Below the pieces are notes generated by a model. That model searched no databases. It was not told where the DNA came from and worked only from the letters and a program-made list of their open reading frames with translations. 64,000 bases of DNA from Lampris incognitus (taxonomy: Eukaryota; Chordata; Actinopteri; Lampriformes; Lampridae). Location: contig NC_079219.1 in NCBI RefSeq assembly GCF_029633865.1, forward strand, positions 58,065,850 through 58,129,849, given 5' to 3'. Below, one piece after another: positions 30,601-40,130 of the stretch (positions are counted from its first letter, which is position 1; each line of letters starts with the position of its first letter). The position numbers were made by a program, and so were the translations under genes.

Positions 30601-32078
30601 CTTGGCTACTAACATAGCATTGATCTTGGCAGCGACAGCAGCCGCTGCATCAAGCGCCCCAGTAGGAGCGGTTTCAGCCTCCCCCATCCCACGAATACCA
30701 GACCCTGGACCCGGCTGGTCCCATTTGCTGCGGCGGCTGGATAGAAAAAGAAATGACACATAGGAGAGTGGGGGGGGGGAATCAGAATAAATGGGTAAAT
30801 GAGGGAATAAATCTGGTTGTAATTGAGAGTTGTAATTGAGAATGGAATCTGGTTTTGTTAATACTACAAATCTACTTCTAAACCAACTAAGATCAACTGG
30901 GGTCTCTCATAAAGCAGGATTAGAAATGAGCCTGATGGCTTCTGAAAAAATATGCAATATGTTCCGGAATGTTATTCTTTAAGAGTAATTTTAAAGATGT
31001 ATGGCCAAACCATATCCCTAATACACCATTTCAAACTTTGTTTCATAAATACAAATAAATATTACCAGGATAACGCAGCATCTGTATCTGGTCTAACTGT
31101 GTAGTGAAATACCCCGCAACTCTTATTTCCATGTTGTTACTGTTGATGATGCGCATGTTACCATGAGAATTATCCTACATCTCGACACGTGTTGCAAACT
31201 GTTTGCACAAGCCAATATGCTGGCACACAAATGTCATGTGTACATATGACGTTAAACTGCTCCTTCTAGGGTCTACTGTACTCCACTCTGTACAGCCCAC
31301 CTGTGGAGCAGTTACAGCAAAGCAAAAATTAAAAAGCTGCAGGTAGTACATAATGATGCATTCAGAATCTTGCTCAAGCTGCCAAGATGGGCAAGCCCCA
31401 AGTCCTGTGTTTGTGACTAGTAATGTCCCCACTTTTCATGCTGTGTTGAGGAGCTTTATGTATACATTTACGTGTCGATTAACTGACTGTACACATGTAA
31501 TTACGCTGTTCTTAGCTGAGCCTACACAAAGTGACACAAGGTGCTCCTCTTGCTTCTGGAAACACTGGAACAAATGTCTGTGTAGGTTTTAATCATGATG
31601 GACTTGTGAACTGCCCTTAGCTATACTTTTGCGTTTTTGTCCTGTGTTGTATTTTCCTTTTTAACATGGACCTGCCAATGTGTCAGAAGAAAATAAGATT
31701 GGATTTGGATAAACAACTCAAATTTAGGAGACTTCGAGCTAACGACGCATTCTGAAATAGGCCTATATGGAGGTAGTTCACGTCACACGGGCTTTCGAGC
31801 CATCATGTCAACATAACTTTGCAGGAAAACAAATCGGGGAATTTACTTGGAAGATCACAGGACACTCTGTCTAGTGGGCACACTGCACACCAGCCAGCTC
31901 GCTAGCTAGCTAGCCCGGGACAGTGCGCAGCAACACCAACAACACCGCCATGATTACGTAAAGCGGCCAGCTACCGTTAGCTGCTAGCTAGCCAGCCGAC
32001 CAGCGGGGAGAGCCTGGCAACAGGACCGGTCGGCGGTTCCACAACTCACCCGCCGTTCTGGGTTCCCCCGAATGACAT
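15669..32078 (-). CDS. khdc4: KH domain-containing protein 4 (BLOM7, pre-mRNA splicing protein), 14 exons
   Basis: Coding exons from the 5' end are 32078-32050, 30736-30553, 27675-27547, 27431-27352, 26764-26712, 26610-26423, 25261-25050, 24938-24878, 23836-23779, 23642-23404, 19895-19752, 19108-18999, 18880-18792 and 15901-15669. Phases agree throughout: 1809 nt, 602 residues (human 614). The protein is nuclear, binds RNA and is linked to the Prp19 splicing complex. Visible in order: [54 protein letters not shown]; the KH region with [18 protein letters not shown] and [32 protein letters not shown] with [11 protein letters not shown]; a Pro-rich stretch (exons 9-11); [20 protein letters not shown]; and the conserved tail [16 protein letters not shown] ... 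PFWMAP. All splice borders are GT-AG. A Ser run ([11 protein letters not shown]) in exon 6 looks lineage-specific. The introns hold many mobile elements but no exon is damaged. Confidence 0.95.
15902..18791. other. khdc4 intron 13 (2.9 kb)
   Basis: No exon is needed here, because the phases of exons 13 and 14 join directly. It contains one SINE (about 18148-18593), an AT-rich stretch near 17190-17220 and an ATG trinucleotide run near 17430. ORFs such as 15691-16290 and 17507-17935 on + show no recognisable domain and are treated as chance. Confidence 0.6.
18148..18593 (-). mobile_element. tRNA-headed SINE, family A, copy 1
   Basis: Read on -, the head contains GGTTCGAATCCCCGTGTTAC (B-box core GGTTCGAATCC). 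The body has TCGGGCGTCCCTACAGACAC and CTCCTCACTGTCAGGTGAAA, and the 3' end is GATACAATTGGGGAGAAAAG plus a homopolymer tail. The flanks CTACGCCACCAC and CTACTCCACCAT look like an imperfect target duplication. The same family recurs five more times in the window. Confidence 0.8.
19109..19751. other. khdc4 intron 11 (between exons 11 and 12)
   Basis: A 643-bp intron. No repeat family or RNA gene is recognised. A G-rich run at 19698-19718 is the only notable feature. Confidence 0.5.
20372..20785 (-). mobile_element. tRNA-headed SINE, family A, copy 2, with perfect 19-bp TSD
   Basis: Same family as 18148-18593. A perfect target-site duplication, AACAAGTAGTATCTTTCTA, flanks it (20353-20371 and 20786-20804). 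This fixes both ends and shows recent LINE-mediated insertion into khdc4 intron 10. Confidence 0.9.
21496..21535. repeat. GT microsatellite followed by a G run
   Basis: TGTGTGTG... followed by about 12 G in khdc4 intron 10. Confidence 0.8.
21821..22230 (+). repeat. 16-bp minisatellite TATACTGTAYTGAMTA
   Basis: About 25 copies of a 16-bp unit, alternating TACTGTATTGAA, TACTGTACTGAA and TACTGACTA forms, in khdc4 intron 10. A GGAT-tailed SINE follows immediately. Confidence 0.95.
22236..22637 (-). mobile_element. GGAT-tailed SINE, family B, copy 1
   Basis: Read on -, the head GTGGCTCGGTGGCACAGTGG leads to a B-box-like GGTTCGAGCCC. This is followed by GGAGTTTGCATGTTCTCCCC, CCGGTTTCCTCCCACAGTCC and GGCCTGTCCAGGGTGTCTCC, ending in CCGCTTATCC (+ strand) and a (TGGA)n tail. 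It is one of the commonest SINE types in fish; GGATGG tails point to mobilisation by an L2-like LINE. It lies in khdc4 intron 10. Confidence 0.8.
23735..23762. repeat. (CA)n microsatellite next to khdc4 exon 9
   Basis: About 13 CA units in the 136-bp intron between exons 9 and 10. Confidence 0.85.
23942..24327 (-). mobile_element. tRNA-headed SINE, family A, copy 3
   Basis: Same family as 20372-20785. Flanked by a 13-bp duplication, TTATACTATTTAG (23929-23941 and 24328-24340). It lies in khdc4 intron 8 and its head is truncated. Confidence 0.88.
25677..26048 (-). mobile_element. GGAT-tailed SINE, family B, copy 2
   Basis: (CATC)n at the left, then CGAACCGCTTATCCTGCTCTC, through to TGAGGCGACCACACTAACCAC at the right. 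This is a full-length copy in antisense to +, lying in khdc4 intron 6. Confidence 0.8.
27826..30408 (+). mobile_element. Penelope-like element with inverted arms, split by a Tc1 element
   Basis: The outer arms are inverted repeats: 27830-27903 plus 28232-28440 on the left and 30115-30408 on the right. They share GAATCAGTTCATCT, GACACAAC, GACTGCAGGTATCC, TTTCATATGCAAATA and GCAATCACAGCATTGTAA. The interior encodes the end of a PLE-type protein with a GIY-YIG-related region: [31 protein letters not shown] and [12 protein letters not shown], continuing after the Tc1 insertion as [19 protein letters not shown]. The upstream reading frame is degraded and the reverse transcriptase is not seen. An unrelated stretch of about 330 bp (27904-28231) interrupts the left arm. 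Inverted pseudo-LTRs are known for Penelope elements. It fills khdc4 intron 2. Confidence 0.6.
29065..30099 (+). mobile_element. Tc1-like DNA transposon, internally deleted, with TA duplication
   Basis: Terminal inverted repeats start CAGTGCATCCGGAAAGTATT and run about 70 bp, including CATTTTGTTATGTT. TA flanks both sides (29063-29064 and 30100-30101). The transposase C-terminal two thirds are present: D in [13 protein letters not shown] in [14 protein letters not shown], and the final E in [15 protein letters not shown], a D,D34E arrangement. The N-terminal paired-like DNA-binding domain is gone, lost between the left repeat and about 29140. One in-frame TGA at 29674-29676 stands where relatives have Trp, just before PSQSPDLNP. 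The copy is therefore inactive. It is inserted in the Penelope-like element. Confidence 0.92.
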
Positions 32079-32199
32079 CAACCTCCTGTCCTGTGGCGTT
32101 ATTTCTCCGCGCAAAAACCCAGCTTAGAGACGCCGACTTGCCCCCCCCCGACTTCTGCGAACGGCTCGTCCGACTGACCGTGCAGCTGGCCAGTAGGGA

Positions 32200-32235
32200 G
32201 AGCCACTTCCGCTTCCGCTTCCGCCGAGTTTTAGC
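32200..32235 (-). promoter_or_regulatory. Triple ETS-like sites upstream of khdc4
   Basis: On -, GCGGAAGCGGAAGCGGAAGT gives three GGAAG cores in a row, about 130 bp upstream of the khdc4 ATG. Such GC-rich ETS/GABP-type sites without a TATA box are common in promoters of housekeeping genes. Binding is inferred, not shown. Confidence 0.45.
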
Positions 32236-32639
32236 GATTTATTTATTACGTTTTTTTTTTTTTTTACAAAAGGTTAATGAACATCACAGCCGGAGCATTA
32301 CGTCAAAAAAACAATACTAGTAATAAAATACAGTATTTGTTCTCCGTTTAATCAGATTTAGATGAGTGACACGCTTTCTTGGTTAGTTACACGCCCCCCC
32401 CCGCAGACACGCGCAGGTGACGTTACAGCGCACGTCCCCTGTACACTGATACATTATATGAGATACAGTGTAGCAAGCAGACAGGCCGCTGATATCAAGG
32501 GTTTCAAAGTAGAGCAAACAAATCATGAAGTTAATCTCCTGGCAGATGACGTCATTTTGTAGCTCCCTCACCAAATTACAGACTCTGTTAAACGCGTATG
32601 ATGTTATTTCAGCACATAAAGTGGGCTGGGGGGGGGGGG

Positions 32640-32785
32640 AGTGAAATCGGGCCCTGTGTGGTGGCCTGGCGGCCTGTCCAGGGTGTCCCCCCCCCCCCCT
32701 GCCGCCCAATGCCTGCTGGGATAGGCGACCCTGGCAACACGATAAGCGGTTTGGATAATGGATGGCTGGATGGATGGATATCAAA
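32640..32785 (+). mobile_element. GGAT-tailed SINE, family B, copy 3 (3' part only)
   Basis: Starts GGGCCCTGTGTGGTGGCCTG, continues GGCCTGTCCAGGGTGTCC and GATAAGCGGTTTGGATAATGG, and ends with GGAT repeats. The tRNA-like head is missing. Confidence 0.75.
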
Positions 32786-33023
32786 ATTCTGTAAAATTAA
32801 CACGTCACAAATAGCCTATTCCCAAATCCATCCAGAAGACATTAGTTTCAATTATTTACACCATGTGTGCCCCTCGATATCAAGCTATTATCCGATGGTT
32901 GCTTGTGTGAACTGTCGTAATAGACGTCGCCCAGAGGACCTCTGTGCCACCACGAGAGGGCGCCATACACCTGCGTTTCCGGGCGGGGTGTACGTTTCAG
33001 CACGTCACAGCATCTCGGGTGTG

Positions 33024-33146
33024 ATGACGCCTCACCTGGCTCACCTGCCCCGGACTCTCTCCCGTCACCTCCGTGGACCCCTGGGTGAAGGGCAGTACGC
33101 CGCAGGGTTCGGGGCCAGATTAATTTCCAGGACCGGGCATCGACAG
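33024..33146 (+). CDS. Putative first coding exon with mitochondrial-presequence-like N-terminus
   Basis: ATG at 33024 opens 41 codons to CAG, followed by a good donor, GTAAGAT. The peptide MTPHLAHLPRTLSRHLRGP... has many Arg, Leu and Ser and almost no acidic residues at first, like a mitochondrial targeting sequence. A GC box, GGGCGGGG, lies near 32981. The exon is divergent from khdc4, with about 945 bp between the two start codons. A candidate second exon at 35170-35235 (acceptor CCGGTACAG, donor GTGAGA) joins in the same phase. I do not recognise the protein, and the frame is also open upstream, so this may be chance. Confidence 0.25.
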
Positions 33147-33450
33147 GTAAGATGGGGTCCGACACTCAGTCTTGTTTCTTTTTTCTTGCCTGATTTTGTG
33201 AGCTCTCTTGCATTTTTTTAGTTTATAATTCTAGTTTAAAAAAACGAATTCCTGAAGTTTGTATTCATTTGTGTAGTTATTTGTGGTGAGAAGTACAAGA
33301 ACTACAAGGTCCTGACAGGTAAAGTGAGCCAGAGGGCTTTGTATTGTGGACTTGGTCGAAGATGTAAACCACTCATATGCCAAATATAACGGGCCAGTCA
33401 GCTGGTAGACGTCACCCCTGGCGCATCTTCAGCTACCTGCGTGGTTACAC

Positions 33451-34190
33451 TCATGCACACACAGTAGGCTTCATGCACATACAGTAGGCTTCATGCAGAC
33501 ACAGTAGGCTTCATGCACACACAGTAGGCTTCATGCAGACACAGTAGGCTTCATGCAGACACAGTAGGCTTCATGCACATACAGCTGGCTTCATGCACAT
33601 ACAGTAGGCTTCATGCAGACACAGTAGGCTTCATGCACATACAGTAGGCTTCATGCACATACAGTAGGCTTTGTGCACATACAGTAGGCTTCGTGCACAT
33701 ACAGTAGGCTTCATGCAGACACAGTGGGCTTCATGCAGACACAGTAGGCTTCATGCACATACAGTAGGCTTCATGCACACACAGTAGGCTTCATGCACAT
33801 ACAGCTGGCTTCATGCACATACAGTAGGCTTCATGCAGACACAGTAGGCTTCATGCACATACAGCTGGCTTCATGCACATACAGTAGGCTTCATGCAGAC
33901 ACAGTAGGCTTCATGCACATACAGTAGGCTTCATGCACATACAGTAGGCTTTGTGCACATACAGTAGGCTTCGTGCACATACAGTAGGCTTCATGCAGAC
34001 ACAGTGGGCTTCATGCAGACACAGTAGGCTTCATGCACATACAGTAGGCTTCATGCACACACAGTAGGCTTCATGCACATACAGTAGGCTTCATGCACAC
34101 ACAGTAGGCTTCATGCACATACAGTAGGCTTCATGCACACACAGTAGGCTTCATGCACATACAGTAGGCTTCATGCACACACAGTAGGCT
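33451..34190 (+). repeat. 20-bp tandem array, about 37 units (CACATACAGTAGGCTTCATG)
   Basis: Exact 20-bp period with few variants (CACAC/CAGAC/CACAT; TAGGCT/CTGGCT/GGGCT; TTTGTG/TTCGTG). The order of variants repeats in larger blocks, so the array grew by duplication of multi-unit segments. There are no spacers and it is not a CRISPR array. Confidence 0.97.
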
Positions 34191-34332
34191 GCATCTGAGC
34201 TTTGTTTGAAAGTCTGACAGTCGTTTGTCCACAAATGAACTACATTTATGGTTAGAAACTTGATTTATTGGCCAAGACATGTCTAGCTTTTGGTAGTTTA
34301 TTAAATATAGTCTAATTCTGGGGGTCTTCATG

Positions 34333-34452
34333 CATGCTCGTTAATCCAGGTGAGGGAATCACAGAACGATGAATCAGTTCATCTGGACACAACGTTCAGT
34401 GGGAGAAATGTTTCATTGCTCGTCTAAGGGACTTCATCAGCCTCCACCTTAT
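34333..34452 (+). mobile_element. Fragment of Penelope-like element arm
   Basis: GATGAATCAGTTCATCTGG, ACACAACGTTCAGTGGGAGA and TTTCATTGCTCGTCTAAG match the arm of the element at 27826-30408. Only about 120 bp remain. Confidence 0.6.
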
Positions 34453-34701
34453 TCTGTCTAATTCTGGGGTCAACAAATGTGATACTCACCAGCCCATCCT
34501 ACCTGTGTAGTAATCATATAAATCACTCTATGTTTCTATGACAGACCTGCTGGTGGGAACATTGGTGTTTCAATATTTGATAAAACTTTAATTGAAGTGT
34601 TTCAGAATTGGAAAGGCTTACACTTTTCTCTGTCATGGCATTGTGTGTGTGTGTGTGTGTGTTTGTGTGAAGCTGGGCCATAGGTGCCCACTGTGATCCA
34701 T

Positions 34702-35016
34702 CCCGGATAGCATCCGGATGTGGGCCACTTCAGGCAATGATGCGGCACTGGTGGTCTTCTTCTGGCCCTGACAAAATGGATGCGAGCCTGAATTGGCCCA
34801 CGTGTATAACAGCAAATGTGGCCCAAATATGCCAAACCAAATGTGGGCCTTTTTTTTGGCAAAGTTGTGGCACATGCGGCGTTGCTATGGCTTGGTTCTG
34901 GCCCAGATCTGGCAAACAGGAGCGGACCGCCCAAGTGCCGTCATTCCACGTGGTATGTGGGCCGGATGAAAGTCAGTGTGGGACGGGTCCGGGCCACAGC
35001 AGTTCTGCTATCTGGG
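34702..35016 (+). mobile_element. MITE family CCCAGATAGC, copy A
   Basis: Ends are CCCGGATAGC and GCTATCTGGG, an inverted 10-bp terminus. The inside is rich in sub-repeats of ATGTGGGCC, GCCACTTCAGGC and TTGGTTCTGGCCCAGATC. Four members occur in the window. There is no coding capacity and the superfamily was not assigned. Confidence 0.65.
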
Positions 35017-35668
35017 ATGTGGTTGATGAAGGAAACACCTCTGAAAACAGCACCCAGGTCCCCCCCCCCCCATGTATCCCTTGCACTGGTTTACATCCCA
35101 GAAAGAGGCCGGGGTGTCACATCTACCGGCTCTCGGGCTTTTCTTACTGACGGAGTCTTGCCGGTACAGGTGTTCTGTTACCGACCACACAGGAGCGCAG
35201 TGACCAGAGCCGAGGGGTGCGGATTACCGTGGAAGGTGAGAACGCCGTGTGGGGGGGGGACATGGAGCAACAGAATGGGCAACCAGCACCCCTAGCTGAA
35301 CTTCTATTGTCGACGTCCAGGCTGCTGAAAGGCCGCGGAGGAACTCTGCTGTCTTGAGTTTGATTAGGATAGGGGCCGGCCCCGAGTATTTGAGGACGAT
35401 ATGCTGGTCTTTAACGGCTCAGTATGAGGCTGTTGTGGCAATTATTTGGTTCCGCTCTGACATTAAATGGGGAGCGAGACAAACATGTCTCACAGTTTGG
35501 TCACACTTTAATATACTATGTTCATGAATATGTTCATCCAAGCCCAGATGCTTGAATGTGCGCCAGTCAGGACAGTGCAGTGTCTCTTATAGGGCAGCTG
35601 TCTGTTCTCCCCCTTCTTATCTCACGTCCTCCAGCTGTCATCCACCAAGGCCATGAATCCAATTACTG
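35017..35668. other. Spacer between two MITE copies
   Basis: Holds the weak second-exon candidate 35170-35235. No other feature is seen. Confidence 0.4.
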
Positions 35669-35938
35669 CCCAGACAGCCTCCGGATGTGGGCCACTTCAG
35701 GCCATAATGCGGCACTGGTGGTCTTCTTCTGGCCCTGACAACATGGATGTGAGCCTGAAGTGGCCCACATGTATAACAGCAAATATGGCCCAAATAGGCC
35801 AAATTACATGTGGGCCTTTTTTGGCAAATATGTGGCACATGCGGCGTTGCTATGGCTTGGTTCTGGCCCAGATCGGGAAAACAGGAACGGACCGCCCATG
35901 TGGGACGGGTCCGGGCCACAGCAGTTTTGCTATCTGGG
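35669..35938 (+). mobile_element. MITE family CCCAGATAGC, copy B
   Basis: Starts CCCAGACAGC and ends GCTATCTGGG; 270 bp, shorter than copy A through internal deletion. Confidence 0.65.
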
Positions 35939-36060
35939 TTATTTGTTCACACGGAGAAGCCTCTGTTCTGTCACACATGGACTCTCAGCACCTCTCTAAG
36001 CAATGTAAAATAACGTTAAACATGGTAGAGCTCATACCGGGTCACAGATTAAAAGTAAGG

Positions 36061-36473
36061 GCATCCAGGTAGCATAGCAGTCTAGTCCGTCGCATAGCAA
36101 CACGGGGATCGCCGGTTCGAATCCCCACGTTATCTCCGGTTTGGTCGGGCGTCCCTACAGACACAGTTGGCCGTGTCTGCGGGTGGGAAGCCGGATGTGG
36201 GTGCGTGTCCTGGTCGCTGCACTAGCGCCTCCTCTGGTCAGGGGGGGGGGAACTGGGGGGAATAGCATGATCCCCCCCCCACGCGCTACGCCCCCCTGGT
36301 GAAGCTCCTCACTGTCAGGGGAAAAGAAGCGGCTGGCGACTCCACGTGTCTCGGAGGAGACGTGGTAGTCTGCAGCCCTCCCCGGGTCGGCAGGGGGGGT
36401 GGAGCAGCAACTGGAGCGGTTCGGAAGAGTGGGGTAACTGGTCGGATACAATTGGGGAGAAAAGGGGGGGGGG
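36061..36473 (+). mobile_element. tRNA-headed SINE, family A, copy 4
   Basis: The only family A copy in + orientation. The head GCATCCAGGTAGCATAGCAG is followed by the B box GGTTCGAATCCCC, and the 3' end GGATACAATTGGGGAGAAAA runs into a G tract that touches MITE copy C. Confidence 0.85.
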
Positions 36474-36900
36474 GCAGATAGCAAAACTGCTGTGGCCCAG
36501 ATCCGTCCCACACCCAACTTTCATCTTTCTTTCACCCGGCCCACATACCGCGTGGAATGATGGCACGTGGGCGGTCCGCTCCCGTTTGCCAGATCTGGGC
36601 CAGAACCAAGCCATAGCAATGCCGCATGTGTCACATATTTGGCAAAGGTGGCCATATTTGTTTGGTGATATTTGGGCCATATTCACCATTCACCACACGG
36701 GGCGCTTCAGGGTCACATCCAGACCACATGTTGCCCAGAGCACCACATCTTTGCCAGAAAAGGCCCACATGTGATTTGGCCTATTTGGGCCATATTTGCT
36801 GGTATACATGTGGGCCACTTCAGGCTCTTGTCAGGGCCAGTAGAAGACCATCAGTGCCGCATCATTGCCTGAAGTGGCCCACATCTGGATACTATCTGGG
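36474..36900 (-). mobile_element. MITE family CCCAGATAGC, copy C
   Basis: Starts CAGATAGCAAAACTGCTGTG and ends ACTATCTGGG, in inverse orientation to A and B; near full length at 427 bp. It abuts the SINE tail directly. Confidence 0.65.
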
Positions 36901-38100
36901 GGGGGGGGTTAAAAAAAACTTCTGTGACAGAAAAAGAATAACTTGTCAGTGTGCCTACAGCCACACATAGATAAACTTTATTCATCCTTCTGGGATAAAT
37001 AAAGTTGTCAGAATCTGAACAGATGACAGGAAGTGCACCGGCAGCCCCGCGTGACTTGAGCCGAGTTAACTGGAGTTTTACACTCTTCGTTCTGCTGTCA
37101 TAACGTTTTTTTGGAAACTAAACCGCCTCAGTATGAGGTGTACGTTTTCATTTTCACCTGCAGGTGGCAGTCTATATCTAATTGTAGCCTCCACTTGATA
37201 ATCATTCGGCCTTAAGAGGAAGAAATGGCAACCATGTGTGTAGTATACATATTTAAACATACATGACGCCTTCTCCAGCATCTGATTTTTGTCCCCTGGA
37301 TTTAAACCTACTTTATTCCAACCAGCCGCACCAGCTCACGTATTACAACTTAACGAGACAATTTGCAGTTTATCAATTAATTTCGAAACTACCCCATAAG
37401 GTTGGGTGTCCTTCGTCTGTTAGGTACCGATACCTGCTTTGGCGAGTGGGAGGCCATTGTGATGCCCGAGACACAGCAAAGTCAGTAGATTATCATACAG
37501 CTGAATGTCAGGCTAAACCCCGAGTTGTGGAATCCAACCGGGTTCTGTGTGGGGTGAAACACCAACAAACCGCGCGGCATCCCTCCATGGAGATGGGCCT
37601 CTCTTCACATGCTCCACCCTGGGGTTCGGATGAGGGGAGTGTCTGAAGGTTAAAGGTCAGGGGAGCTTTGACGCCTGAGTTGACGGGCTCGACTGTTTAC
37701 GGCCGAGAGAGACGGAGACAGGGAAGGACGGGGATGCGGGACGACGGAGAGGGAGGGAGGGAGGGAGGTAGGGAGGGAGGGAGGGAGGGAGGGAGGTAGG
37801 GAGGGAGGGAGGGAGAGGGGCCATATTTACTGTCATCCCCTGGTAAGAGCCCATGTGCGAACTGCAGTGCGTGTGTTGGTTTATGTAACCTCCGGCCTTC
37901 AAGGCACACAAGCCAGGGCCTTGCCTGATCCTGGCGGCTGACACGGATGTGTGAAGACAGGGGACGTGATGGGGAGGAGGGCGCCTCACTGTGGGGTTGC
38001 CAAAGGAGGAACAAAGAGTCACTGTCGGCCTCTAGGTTTGAATGTTTGCTGTCAAACCAGCAATTACAAGTAGGGAATTTTGATTTGAAAGTTTTTTTTT
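36901..38100. other. Intergenic, with a GGGA tetranucleotide tract at 37741-37815
   Basis: Nothing gene-like was recognised. The (GGGA)n tract, interrupted by GGTA, is purine-pure for about 75 bp. An ORF at 37263-37646 on + has no recognisable domain. Confidence 0.5.
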
Positions 38101-38562
38101 GGTAACACTTTCTATGAAGCTTGCATCTATAACGCCCTATAAGCATCTATAATTCCCTATAAGCATCTATAACGCCCTATGAGCATCTATTGCATCTATA
38201 ACGCCCGTACTTTCCTATAATGTGTGTTACAATGACTAACAGCTTTGGCGGAAGACTGTGAAATAGCACTGAAGTCTCATTATGCATCTCTACAAAACGT
38301 CAGTAAAACAAGTTGGCTATGATGCCTTATGACATTTGACAGATAAACATGCTAACGATGGCATGTTTATAATGCATAAATCCGTTTTAAATTGACATAA
38401 TGTATCATAAAGGTGGTTATGAGGTGTTGTGAGGGCGTATACATGGTTGTAGTGAATCTTACAATGACTTATAGCTACACTTATAGAGCATTATAGATGC
38501 TTATGGGGCATTATAGATGCTTATAGGGCGTTATAGATGCAAGCTTCATCGAAAGTGTTACC
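38101..38562. mobile_element. MITE with about 45-bp TIRs (GGTAACACTTTC)
   Basis: Both ends read GGTAACACTTTC(T/G)ATGAAG and then CTTGCATCTATAACGCCC inwards, as inverted repeats. Subterminal copies of TATAAGCATCTATAA repeat several times on each side. It is flanked by T runs, so the duplication cannot be read. There is no coding capacity. Confidence 0.8.
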
Positions 38563-39727
38563 TTTTTTTTTTATTTTGTTGACTAGGGCAGCATAGTTTC
38601 TTTGACGAGTCGCTGCGGTGCTTCAGATACAAACGTGTGCACGTCGCTGTGCCCCTCGCGTCGGGGATAATTCTGCTGTAGCCTTAAAAATCGGGGTCAT
38701 TCACAACGTGAGTTCATGGCTAGGTGATCCTCTTTCACTTAAAACCACGTGGGCTCGTTCCAAAGGAGGCGAGAGCGCGCGCGAGGAGACACGTGCGCGG
38801 GGCGAGTGATTGAGAGAGGGAAAACAGATGGGGCAGATTGGATTTTGTAGGAGGCAAGAACGGGTGCAGAAAGGGAATCGTTTTTGTGTGTGCGTGCGTG
38901 TGTGCGTGCGTGTGTCTGGAGAGAAAGGGAGCCTCTTATACGCCTCGCAGCGTGAGCTTGGCCCAGGCTGCGGCCCAGTCTCGTCTGCACAGCAGGGCGC
39001 TTTCCTGAGCGGGCTGCCCAGGGGAGGGGCACCTGCTCCGGCCTCAAACACTGGTTAGCTAAGAGAAGGAGGAGGGGCCGGGGCGGCCGGGCGGCCGGGC
39101 GGGGCTCTCGGGAATGGAAAGACGCTTGGCGGTTCCAGGAAACGGCCATGTGCTGGATTTATGAAATGCCCAGGTAAAGCGGAGTGGCGCTCCCAAAAGA
39201 CAATATTTGCCTTCTCGCGCGCCGCGCGGGACCAGAGAGGAGCGCCGGCGGCCGTCCCGGGATGAAACGGGAGGGTTCCTGCGCAGCAGAGGGCCTGGAG
39301 TTATGGTTGGATCGAGTCAGCCAACGTGGGCAACCACCAACACAAACGGACAGGATTGGCCGGGCCCCTCCGACTGAGACAATATTTTCCATCCACTCGG
39401 CAGAGCCGCCCAAACAAAACGTATCTGGAGTTTATCAAACACTCAGTCACCCAGCGGACCCGAGGGAGACGTTAATCACGTGATATATGACGTATGACAA
39501 GACACTGGCACCCGGGACCTGCATGGCCAATGGCACGAGTTAAACGAGGCCTTGACCTCGGCCTCTCTTCTGGGCATATTTCCCCTTTACACCCCTCGTG
39601 TCTTGGGGCGTTTGTTCTTTAACCGAGGAAGGGACGAGGCTATGGTTTCTAGGTTCAAGTGTTCGATGGTAGGGTTTTCCTATGAAGGGGAGCGACCCAA
39701 TTTCTTACTCATTTATATTGTGAGCAT
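38563..39727. other. GC-rich, CpG-rich intergenic stretch
   Basis: CpG density rises around 38755-39330, including GCGGCCGGGCGGCCGGGCGG near 39085 and GCGCGCCGCGCGGGACC near 39218. It looks like a CpG island, but no coding exon was recognised. ORFs on both strands here have no known motif. Confidence 0.4.
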
Positions 39728-39739
39728 GCGCATTATACA

Positions 39740-40130
39740 CCCCCTCCTTTTCTCCCCAACTGTATCCGGCCAATCACCCCACTCTCTTCCGAGCCGTCCC
39801 GGTCGCTGCTCCACCCCCTCTGCCGATCCGGGGAGGCCTGCAGACTACCACATGTCTCCTCCCATACACAGGGAGTCGCCAGCCGCTTCTTTTCGCCTGA
39901 CAGTGAGGAGTTTCGCCAGGGGGGCGAAGCGCGTGGGAGGATCACGCTACCCCCCCCCCCCGAACAGGCGCCCCGACCGACCAGAGGAGGCGCTAGTGCA
40001 GCGACCAGGACACATACCCACATTCGGCTTCCCACCCGTAGACACGGCCAATTGTGTCTGTAGAGACGCCCGACCAAGCCGGAGGTAACGCGGGGATTCG
40101 AACGGGCGATCCCCGTGTCGGTAGGCATTC
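39740..40130 (-). mobile_element. tRNA-headed SINE, family A, copy 5
   Basis: From CCTCCTTTTCTCCCCAACTG to GATCCCCGTGTCGGTAGGC. The flanks GCATTATACAC and GCATTCTACAC resemble an 11-bp target duplication with one change. Confidence 0.85.

Noticed and set aside
33451-34190. CRISPR-like direct repeat array
   Set aside because: The 20-bp units are contiguous with no spacers, and the sequence is from a vertebrate.
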